The notes beneath the pieces were generated by a model. It did no database searches. It had not been told where the DNA came from and saw only the letters and a program-made list of their open reading frames with translations. A program made the position numbers and the translations under genes. Positions 34,366-40,998 of a DNA stretch of 64,000 nt are shown one piece after another. The stretch lies in assembly GCF_030548205.1 (NCBI RefSeq), contig NZ_JAUORV010000015.1, positions 1 through 64,000 on the forward strand, read 5' to 3'. Source of the stretch: Aliiglaciecola sp. 3_MG-2023 (GTDB taxonomy: Bacteria; Pseudomonadota; Gammaproteobacteria; Enterobacterales; Alteromonadaceae). How positions within the stretch are numbered: position 1 is the first letter of the stretch; the number at the start of each line of letters is the position of its first letter.

Positions 34366-34950
34366 ATGTGGGATGAAAGATACGCGGACAAAGATTATGC
34401 TTATGGCAAACAACCGAATAGCTTCTTAGCCGAGCATTTCTCGGTCATACCCAAAGGCAAGGTATTGAGTCTTGCTGAAGGTGAAGGACGAAATGCCGTG
34501 TTTCTAGCAAAACAAGGGTATGCTGTGACGGCGGTAGATGCCTCTGCTGTGGGGTTGGAAAAAGCCGAGCTGTTGGCTAAAGAGAATGGTGTGGAAATTG
34601 AACTTATTCACGCTGACTTGGCCGAATTTAATATCCATGAGGGAGTATGGGATGGGGTTCTTTCTATTTTCTGCCCTTTACCGCCTGAATTGCGAAGTCG
34701 TGTATACAAAAAGGCCGTAAATGGACTAAAAGCCGGTGGTGTATTTATGTTAGAGGCCTATACGCCTGAGCAATTGAAGCATGGAACTGGCGGCGGCAAA
34801 TCTATCGATTCCATGACATGCAAAGAATCCATACTCACAGATCTTGATGGATTGAACTTTAACCACTTAGAAGAGATTGAACGAGACGTGATCGAAGGAA
34901 AATATCATACCGGCAGAGGGGCCGTTATACAGGTAATCGCGACTAAGTAA
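34366..34950 (+). CDS. Class I SAM-dependent methyltransferase (TehB/UbiE-like)
   Basis: A 194-residue Rossmann-fold methyltransferase. It starts MWDERYADKDYAYGKQPN, typical of a group annotated as TehB-like or thiopurine-like, and has motif I VLSLAEGEGRNAVFLAKQGY (about 35-54), motif II VDAS and the segment WDGVLSIFCPLPPELR. The methyl acceptor is unknown; relatives act on tellurite or small thiols, which is not proven here. It stands alone, followed by an inverted repeat that may end its transcript. Confidence 0.85.
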   Translation: MWDERYADKDYAYGKQPNSFLAEHFSVIPKGKVLSLAEGEGRNAVFLAKQGYAVTAVDASAVGLEKAELLAKENGVEIELIHADLAEFNIHEGVWDGVLSIFCPLPPELRSRVYKKAVNGLKAGGVFMLEAYTPEQLKHGTGGGKSIDSMTCKESILTDLDGLNFNHLEEIERDVIEGKYHTGRGAVIQVIATK

Positions 34951-34980
34951 GGTTCGCAATTTACAACTAATTTGCGAACC
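34951..34980 (+). terminator. Inverted repeat after the methyltransferase
   Basis: GGTTCGCAA (34951-34959) and TTGCGAACC (34972-34980) are a 9-bp perfect inverted repeat directly after the stop codon. There is no T-run, so it may be a weak terminator or a 3' stabilising hairpin. Confidence 0.45.
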
Positions 34981-35028
34981 ATTTGCTGGCTGATGATAAC
35001 TATTTCAAATAATTTGGAGACTATACAC

Positions 35029-35469
35029 ATGCAAGATCTTCCACATAATTACACCGTAGTTGCGCAAGGCAATGCGTCTGGCAGCTTAACAGCTAAATGT
35101 GAAAACCTAGCCGATATACCCGTTGCACCGCCTTCATTGTTTGGTGGGCCGGGAGATAAATGGTCGCCGGAAGATCTTTTTATGGCGTCAATTGCGAATT
35201 GCTTTGTTTTGTCATTTAGAGCCATCGCCAGAGTTGGCAAGTTGCAATGGCATACCATTGAGTGTTCATCTCAGGGCGAATTGGACAAAGTTGATGGAAC
35301 TATACAATTCACTAAAGTGATTTCAAAAATTAAATTGGTAATTCCAGCTACTGAAAATAAAGATAATGCAGAAAGGTTGCTGATTAAATCAGATGAAAAG
35401 TGCCTAATTCGTAACTCAATATCCTGCAGCACAAGTATTGAGTGCGAGATTGTGTATAGCGATGAATGA
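35029..35469 (+). CDS. OsmC-family peroxidase-like protein
   Basis: From the ATG at 35029 (GGAG at normal spacing) the protein has 146 residues; an in-frame ATG at 34972 would overlap the upstream hairpin. It shows the OsmC fold marks DKWSPEDLFMASIANCFVLSFRAIARV with its redox cysteine in IANCF, and a second cysteine in DEKCLIRNSISCS. OsmC/YhfA-like proteins reduce peroxides with two cysteines. It differs from the Ohr at 1050-1478 in lacking the Ohr-specific GTNPEQLFAAGYAAC motif, so the physiological substrate is open. Confidence 0.83.
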   Translation: MQDLPHNYTVVAQGNASGSLTAKCENLADIPVAPPSLFGGPGDKWSPEDLFMASIANCFVLSFRAIARVGKLQWHTIECSSQGELDKVDGTIQFTKVISKIKLVIPATENKDNAERLLIKSDEKCLIRNSISCSTSIECEIVYSDE

Positions 35470-35532
35470 TCTCCAATAGCAAATCAGTAAGCCTAAAATA
35501 AAGGCTTCCATTTTAGTGTTTGGAAAGAGTGT

Positions 35533-36192
35533 ATGAAATTTTTGGTTTTTTTAGGTACAGTTCGCGATAGTACACCTCCTAAGCCTGCTCGTCTTGGTGA
35601 ACGAGTAACGAGAGCCTGTATTGAATGTTTAAACAGTCGCTACCCAGAGCACGATTTCGAATTAGTGGATGCGCTGGACTATCCCTTGGAAGCGGTTTTC
35701 AAACCCCAGTTTGCTTACCCGAGAAGTAAAGCCCCTGCTAAGCTGAATGAACTGGCTGATAAAATCCAATCTTGTAATGGTTATATCATGGTTAGCCCTG
35801 AATATAATCATTCTATGAGTCCGGCATTAGCTAATTTGCTTAATCACTTTGGTAGTTCTTTATTTTCTTATAAACCCAGTGCCATAGTGACATACTCAGC
35901 AGGGCAATGGGGGGGAATGCGGGCTGCTGTAGGTATGCGAACCTTTCTTTCTGAGCTTGGTTGTTTGCCTGTCTCGGCAATGATCCATGTGCCCAAAGCC
36001 CAAGAGGTATTTGCAGCCGATGGTTCGCCCCTCGAGCATGAACAGCAATCCTCGTGGTTTAATTATTTTGCCCGTACTTTCAACCAATTAATTTGGTGGG
36101 CAGAAGCTGCCACAAAACACCAAAGTGCGGTGGACCCCCATAAAATGGTGAAGGATTTCAAAGCCAATCCATCGCAGCGAAATGCGCCTTGA
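35533..36192 (+). CDS. NADPH-dependent FMN reductase-like flavoprotein
   Basis: A 219-residue flavodoxin-fold protein. The N-terminal FLGTVRDSTPPKPARLGERV gives the FMN phosphate loop, and MVSPEYNHSMSPALANLLNHF (about 87-107) with the following VTYSAGQWGGMRAAVGMR is characteristic of NAD(P)H-dependent FMN or quinone reductases. It probably provides reduced flavin or reduces quinones in the cytoplasm. It lies 63 bases after the OsmC-like gene on the same strand. The C-terminal 40 residues are longer than in short family members. Confidence 0.87.
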   Translation: MKFLVFLGTVRDSTPPKPARLGERVTRACIECLNSRYPEHDFELVDALDYPLEAVFKPQFAYPRSKAPAKLNELADKIQSCNGYIMVSPEYNHSMSPALANLLNHFGSSLFSYKPSAIVTYSAGQWGGMRAAVGMRTFLSELGCLPVSAMIHVPKAQEVFAADGSPLEHEQQSSWFNYFARTFNQLIWWAEAATKHQSAVDPHKMVKDFKANPSQRNAP

Positions 36193-36275
36193 TTCGACTT
36201 AATCTGCAATTAATAATCGCTAACCTTGTTTTTCCTCGGGCTCAAAACTGACAGGGGGCCAGTTTGTGCTTCAGG

Positions 36276-37169
36276 TTAACCTTTACATTTGAGTTGATTT
36301 AATAATACTGAAGACCAGGTTGATTGTTCTGCAAAACCATTCACCAGTCCGTCTGGATTTTCATCTGTGAGCTTTTTAACTCCGTGTTCTATCATATAAT
36401 CTGGGGTGTATTCGGGCTTCCCAACTTTTTGGATAAAATTGCAGGCGAGTTGCATTGACTCAGGTGAATCAATGAATGCGGTTAATTTTTGTTGAAAGCT
36501 ATCTTGCTCTAGGGCGGTGAGTGACCAAATTGAATGTTTCTGAATAATATTGATAGCTTGGTGAGATGTTTGATCAACCACTCTTTTTGAATCATAAATA
36601 CCATACGCACTGGCTAACACGTAATTATAGATTGCTACGTCTTCTTTTCCTTGCAAAATACACTGCTTAATTGACGGGTATAAATCAACCGGGCTAATGG
36701 TGTTTTCAAGCGCGTCTATTTCAATACAAATAGTGGCTAAGTTGGGGGCTAAATAAGCGGGTAGAACGTCTTCTTTTTCCGATTTTTCACTCGGCGTGCA
36801 AGATAAAATAGGCTCTTCTCTAAGTAACTTTACTTCCCATTCATCATCTAGGCTATTGTCATGCTGTGCCGTTACTACATATCTCATACACTCCTTTGCA
36901 TCCAAAGGGAACATACGAAATTCTGTCACTTTGCTTCTGACTTTTTTGGTGGTAGCCAAATTAATATAGTGGAAGCCGGGCTCAATATTTTCTACCTGTT
37001 TTCCAACTTCCATTTTTCCATCAATAGAGACAATGGTAACGTCATAGTTGTCTAAATCAGAAGCTTTGCTGCGGGTACCATCTATAATGGCGTAGGGTGT
37101 TGAGGCGCAACCACTTAATAATGTGAGGCCAACAAACAACCAGCACACTAAGCACTTTTTAAATTTCAT
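36276..37169 (-). CDS. Predicted lipoprotein, function unknown
   Basis: A 297-residue lipoprotein with lipobox LLSGC (lipidated Cys at about 21) followed by Ala, suggesting outer-membrane anchoring. The mature protein begins with a beta-rich part (YDVTIVSIDGKMEVGKQV ... GFHYINLATTKKVR), similar in look to small stress lipoprotein modules, and continues into a helical C-terminal half. No family was recognised with confidence. AGGGAAG precedes its ATG. It converges on the FMN reductase gene and is divergent from ppk2. Confidence 0.65.
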   Translation of the reverse strand: MKFKKCLVCWLFVGLTLLSGCASTPYAIIDGTRSKASDLDNYDVTIVSIDGKMEVGKQVENIEPGFHYINLATTKKVRSKVTEFRMFPLDAKECMRYVVTAQHDNSLDDEWEVKLLREEPILSCTPSEKSEKEDVLPAYLAPNLATICIEIDALENTISPVDLYPSIKQCILQGKEDVAIYNYVLASAYGIYDSKRVVDQTSHQAINIIQKHSIWSLTALEQDSFQQKLTAFIDSPESMQLACNFIQKVGKPEYTPDYMIEHGVKKLTDENPDGLVNGFAEQSTWSSVLLNQLKCKG

Positions 37170-37385
37170 TTTACTTCCCTATTCTTGTTAACTCTTCCTT
37201 ATGATTAAAACCAAATATAACATTAACTATAGGGGGCAGGTCAAACATGGTGAGGGCTATCTAAGTGAGTATCTATTCATGTTTTAAGTCTTAAATTAAT
37301 GAAATAGACTTCATCCTATTTAGTTTAATTTAGCCGCGTAAAAGGCTATAACTATGGTAATCGAGATTAAAAGGCGGAAAATACA

Positions 37386-38159
37386 ATGAATACATCATCG
37401 ATGACGCAAAAAGAGTATAAAAGTATTTTGCGTGACCTGCAGATTCAATTAGTCAAACTCCAAAACCACATTATTCATAATAATTTGCGACTGTTGGTGA
37501 TTTTTGAAGGCAGAGATTCAGCAGGCAAAGATGGAATTATCAAACGCATCACTGAGCATTTAAGTCCCCGAGATACGCGAGTGGTTGCCTTAGGGAAACC
37601 CTCAGATCGCGAAGCCAATTCATGGTACTTCCAACGTTACGTCAGTCACCTACCCAGTGCCCAAGAAATGGTATTGATGAATCGAAGTTGGTACAACCGC
37701 GCGGGAGTTGAACGAGTAATGGGATTTTGCAGCGAAGCTGAGTATCAACATTTTATGCAAATGGTAATTCAGTTTGAACGCATGCTTATTGAGTCTGGCA
37801 TTCATATAGTGAAATACTATTTGGATATATCGAAACAAGAGCAAATTGCCCGTTTAGAAGATAGACGTACAAACCCATTAAAACAATGGAAAATTAGTCC
37901 AATCGACGAAGTCGCCATCGCCAAATGGAATGAATACAGCCAAGCGCGAAATGAAATGCTAAATCGCAGTCATAGCGACACTACGCCTTGGCATGTGGTA
38001 AGTGCCGATGATAAAAAACAAGCCAGAATAAACGTTATTCGCCATTTGTTATCAATTATCGACTACAAAAATAATCTAAATAAACACAATGCCGTTGACG
38101 AAAATGTGGTTTTTCAGTTTACTCCGCAAAACTTACACAATGGTAAAATTAGCAGTTAA
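37386..38159 (+). CDS. ppk2: PPK2-family polyphosphate kinase with altered Walker B
   Basis: A 257-residue PPK2 protein, the class that transfers phosphate between polyphosphate and nucleotides. The Walker A loop is EGRDSAGKDG (41-50), and the lid segment RLEDRRTNPLKQWKISPID is intact. In the Walker B region, where PPK2 enzymes have FDRSWYNRAGVERVMGF, this protein has MNRSWYNRAGVERVMGF: the magnesium-binding Asp is Asn99. The rest of the motif is perfect, so this is not a sequencing gap but a point change with likely effect on catalysis. It stands alone. Whether it still has kinase activity cannot be told from sequence. Confidence 0.88.
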   Translation: MNTSSMTQKEYKSILRDLQIQLVKLQNHIIHNNLRLLVIFEGRDSAGKDGIIKRITEHLSPRDTRVVALGKPSDREANSWYFQRYVSHLPSAQEMVLMNRSWYNRAGVERVMGFCSEAEYQHFMQMVIQFERMLIESGIHIVKYYLDISKQEQIARLEDRRTNPLKQWKISPIDEVAIAKWNEYSQARNEMLNRSHSDTTPWHVVSADDKKQARINVIRHLLSIIDYKNNLNKHNAVDENVVFQFTPQNLHNGKISS

Positions 38160-38180
38160 CAACAGTTTATTAATCAGCTT

Positions 38181-38654
38181 TTACTCGGGGATAAAGTCAA
38201 TGCTCCCTTGGGGAACGTGCAAGGTTATTTGTGCGCCATAGGCAAGGTTGTTGACATAAGGGGCCAAAATTTCAATTAGATTAGTCTGTTGGAAATGCTG
38301 AGTTTTTGTCTCGGGATGAGGGTAGTAAACCCAAGCATCATACCGTTGAGTCTGAAATTCAATTTGGCATGCAACAAAAGAAAAGGTTTCTGAATTAAAC
38401 CCTGTTGCCCAAAGCACCTTTTCGAAGCAAAAAGTAGGACGAAGAATGCGGAATTCAGTGATGGGGAGTCGTACATTTAAGGTGCCGTTAAAGCATAGGC
38501 TAAGATCTAAACCTAAGCGTCTAAAAAAAGGTTTCTGCATTTCAATCGTGCCGGCAGGATAGGGAGTATCAACGCCCCTTCCGGATGCTACTTGGTGTCC
38601 TTTTATCACTGTACCGACAAGTTGAATTGGTGCGGATGACATTGTACTTAACAT
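38181..38654 (-). CDS. Archaeal-type (DUF120) riboflavin-kinase-like protein
   Basis: A 157-residue protein that I relate to the CTP-dependent riboflavin kinase family (DUF120/RbkR cradle-loop barrel). Shared features in order are: an N-terminal GTVIKGHQVASGRGV loop like the family's GxVxSGxGEG; FNGTLNVRLP, matching the PxxGTLNVxL nucleotide/flavin motif; a strand YDAWVYYP; and IEILAPYVNN followed by LAYGAQITLHV, like IEIIAPxxLR and DGDxIxI. It is the last gene of a TonB / ECF sigma / membrane protein operon and overlaps the preceding gene by 7 bases. Activity is unproven; the glycine-rich loop lacks the second GEG. Bacteria normally use an unrelated ATP-dependent RibF. Confidence 0.55.
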   Translation of the reverse strand: MLSTMSSAPIQLVGTVIKGHQVASGRGVDTPYPAGTIEMQKPFFRRLGLDLSLCFNGTLNVRLPITEFRILRPTFCFEKVLWATGFNSETFSFVACQIEFQTQRYDAWVYYPHPETKTQHFQQTNLIEILAPYVNNLAYGAQITLHVPQGSIDFIPE

Positions 38655-39262
38655 TTCAACAAGGTTTTGTTGGCATGAATACCGACTATCAAGCCTGAGA
38701 CATTAAACGCAATTTCAACGCTATCACCGGTTTTGAAATTACCGTTGATAAGATTCATTTGTTGTAATGTGTCGATTAATTGTTTCGATATCTTCACCAG
38801 TTCTTGATCACAAGTTCTCAATTCCCAGCCATTTTCAAATTGGGTGAGTATGGCAGATTTTTGATGATGGCTGGCCAGCAGCGCCTTTTGTTGTAGGTAA
38901 TCTTGATAATGTTGCTGGTAACGTTGGCTAATTTGACGGTAATCCTGTGACGATTGTTCATCGATGTTGTGTATTTCTACCGACGTATAACGCAAGGTGT
39001 CCGGTGATTGGCGTAATTCGTAAGATTGCCATGCAACTAAGCCTAACAATAAAATTGTAGCTGTTGCAAAAGTCAGGTGTTGAAAATTGGAGAACCAACC
39101 ATAGAGTTTCGATTTTGATTCGGTGCTTTGCATCAACTGACGTTTCATGCTTGCCGTTGCTTGAACCTTAGATTTTCGATGCTGATATAGGTCAGATATC
39201 CGAGTCTCAAAGTGCTCTGCTTGTTTTGACGACCCTTGATCGTGTTCATGGGGCTTAGTCAT
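38648..39262 (-). CDS. Single-pass membrane protein, anti-sigma-like partner of the ECF factor
   Basis: A 204-residue protein with a cytoplasmic basic N terminus, one transmembrane segment (LTFATATILLLGLVAWQSY, about 63-81) and a periplasmic part rich in Gln, Tyr and Ser with likely coiled coil (QDYRQISQRYQQHYQDYL). Its start overlaps the end of the ECF sigma gene by 8 bases, the usual place for an anti-sigma factor. The N terminus lacks a recognisable zinc anti-sigma motif, so the role is inferred from position and topology. Confidence 0.6.
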   Translation of the reverse strand: MTKPHEHDQGSSKQAEHFETRISDLYQHRKSKVQATASMKRQLMQSTESKSKLYGWFSNFQHLTFATATILLLGLVAWQSYELRQSPDTLRYTSVEIHNIDEQSSQDYRQISQRYQQHYQDYLQQKALLASHHQKSAILTQFENGWELRTCDQELVKISKQLIDTLQQMNLINGNFKTGDSVEIAFNVSGLIVGIHANKTLLKC

Positions 39263-39815
39263 GGTATTTCTCTAATTGGGTGCGAAGGGAATTCTTCGCA
39301 TATCGAATTCGACTTTTTACTGTCTCTACACCACAGCCGGTTATATCGGCTATTTCCTGTAAACCAAATCCTTCTTGCTGTAAGCAAAAGCTTTCTCGCT
39401 GTTCAAAAGGCAGAGAGATTAAGGTTTTATCAAAAATGGTTTCAATGGGGTCAGAAAATTCAAAGGCCGTTTTTAGTTGATTTAGTGGTTTTTCTGGGAG
39501 GTGTTCCCAGCGATTTGTATGCCTAAATTCATCTACTAACATGTTCCTTGCGACCGTGAATAGCCACGCACTGAATCGCCCAGATTCCTTATATAAGTGA
39601 GGTTTTTCAAAAACCTTTAACCAGGTTCGTTGGCTGATGTCCTTTGCTAAATGAGCGTCTGACTGGGTGACTAAAAAATGGTAAAGGTCGTTGCCACAGT
39701 TATCATAAAGTTGTTCAAACAGTTTTTTATCGCCGCTTTGGGCAAAGCGTGTTATTAGCCACTCATTTGAATGACTAATTGAAAACAATGTTTTAATCGC
39801 TAAAGTTATGCTCAC
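39255..39815 (-). CDS. ECF-type RNA polymerase sigma factor
   Basis: A 186-residue sigma-70 family ECF factor. Region 2 is seen in FEQLYDNCGNDLYHFLVTQ ... DISQRTWLKVFEK and RFSAWLFTVARNMLVDEFR; region 4 is the terminal ESFCLQQEGFGLQEIADITGCGVETVKSRIRYAKNSLR. It uses a GTG start at 39815 with AGGAT before it. It is preceded by a TonB gene 28 bases upstream and overlaps the next membrane-protein gene, so the four genes form one unit. The operon promoter at 40511-40540 has the AACC ... CG pattern of ECF promoters and may be autoregulated. Confidence 0.9.
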   Translation of the reverse strand: MSITLAIKTLFSISHSNEWLITRFAQSGDKKLFEQLYDNCGNDLYHFLVTQSDAHLAKDISQRTWLKVFEKPHLYKESGRFSAWLFTVARNMLVDEFRHTNRWEHLPEKPLNQLKTAFEFSDPIETIFDKTLISLPFEQRESFCLQQEGFGLQEIADITGCGVETVKSRIRYAKNSLRTQLEKYHD

Positions 39816-39843
39816 GCAACATCCTTTCCGTCAGTGAAAAAAG

Positions 39844-40479
39844 TTAGCTTTCTAATTTAAAGTCTAACACAACTTCTAAGCCTGTCTGCTCAGTGGGTTT
39901 ACCATCCACTATTTGCGGTCTGTATTTCCAATTTTTTAACGCTTTTCGTGCTTCACGGTCGAAGGTCCGTTTGGGATGTGCGTCAATAATTTGAATATTT
40001 TGAACTGCCCCGGTGGCATCAATACTAAATTGTAATTTAACCCAGCCCTCAACGCCTTCTCTTGCTGCACTGGCAGGATATTTCGGAGAAATTCGCACCA
40101 TAGGCGTGGTTTCAGCATCTTGAATCGTTAAAAATTGATTGTCTTGAGTGATTTCCTGAGCGGGGACCTCAATTTTAAAGCCTGCGGTTAGGTTGCTGTC
40201 ATTAGGCTCAAATATTTCCTTTGGTTGAATTGTTTTTGGCATCAACTTAGGAGGTTCAATGGGTTTTATTTTGGTCTTTTCTATAGACTGGCTGTCTTGG
40301 GTGTTAAATATGGGATCAACAAAAACGCCAGCCGTTGGCGCTGGGACGTAATTGGCATTTTGTGCGGTTAATTTTTGCATTATCACAAATAAGCTGAAGG
40401 TAATAATGGCAGCAGAACAAATAAAACCAGCTATTTTAAGGTGCGAGTAATTCGCTGTATATGGCATGACATTTTGCAT
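39844..40479 (-). CDS. Energy transducer TonB-family protein
   Basis: A 211-residue TonB protein with an N-terminal membrane anchor (IAGFICSAAIITFSLFVIM, about 16-34), a proline-rich linker (PTAGVFVDPIF ... KIKPIEPPKLMPKTIQPKEIFEP) and a C-terminal TonB domain (MVRISPKYPASAAREGVEGWVKLQFSIDATGAV ... ALKNWKYRPQIVDGKP). It would connect ExbB/ExbD proton-motive energy to outer-membrane receptors. It heads an operon with an ECF sigma factor, an anti-sigma-like protein and a riboflavin-kinase-like protein; no ExbB/ExbD is in the window. AGGAAA lies before the ATG. Confidence 0.9.
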   Translation of the reverse strand: MQNVMPYTANYSHLKIAGFICSAAIITFSLFVIMQKLTAQNANYVPAPTAGVFVDPIFNTQDSQSIEKTKIKPIEPPKLMPKTIQPKEIFEPNDSNLTAGFKIEVPAQEITQDNQFLTIQDAETTPMVRISPKYPASAAREGVEGWVKLQFSIDATGAVQNIQIIDAHPKRTFDREARKALKNWKYRPQIVDGKPTEQTGLEVVLDFKLES

Positions 40480-40510
40480 AATGTTTCCTGTTAACTATTG
40501 GGTATAAGAA

Positions 40511-40540
40511 CTGAACGAATCAGATCGAGTAACAGGGTTA
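40511..40540 (-). promoter_or_regulatory. ECF-type promoter candidate for the tonB-sigma operon
   Basis: On the minus strand TAACCC (40540-40535) and CGTTCAG (40517-40511) are separated by 17 bases, in the pattern of ECF promoters (AAC motif at -35, CGT at -10). Transcription would begin close to 40505, 25 bases before the TonB start. Confidence 0.4.
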
Positions 40541-40998
40541 AAAAAATTTATTAAATATGATTGATAAGGTTTTTTATTCATTCTGAACAGGACAATTTTA
40601 AATTGTACTTCTGACTAAATACATTTACATTAAATTAAAATTTAACAGCATTCTGGTAAAACCTGGAGAATAGTTTCTGCTGATACAAGATTGGTATAAT
40701 CATTGTTCGGATGTCTCTAATCGTAAGCTAATCAACACTCAGGGTACATTTAATCTGCAGGTAAAATTCACTTTTTATCAGCAAGTTAGTTTAATAATTA
40801 TTTGATGATAAAACATACAATAAATGCTAACTTTGTAGTTCAATATGGTAGGCATCGGTTTTATCTATTATTAGACTGGCAGTTTATGTCGCTATGTTAA
40901 CTTTTGATGGAAACAGGGAACTTTAGGCACAGCCATAAAGTGAATAGCAGTTAAGCCTACACGCCAGTATGAAGCTGCAAAAATTTTGCTAGATTAGG
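40541..40998. other. Intergenic region without recognisable gene
   Basis: About 460 AT-rich bases between the divergent TonB operon and the STAND-TPR gene. Apart from the ECF-like promoter at its left edge, I see no open frame, RNA fold or repeat that can be supported. No clear ribosome-binding site precedes the STAND-TPR start. Confidence 0.5.
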
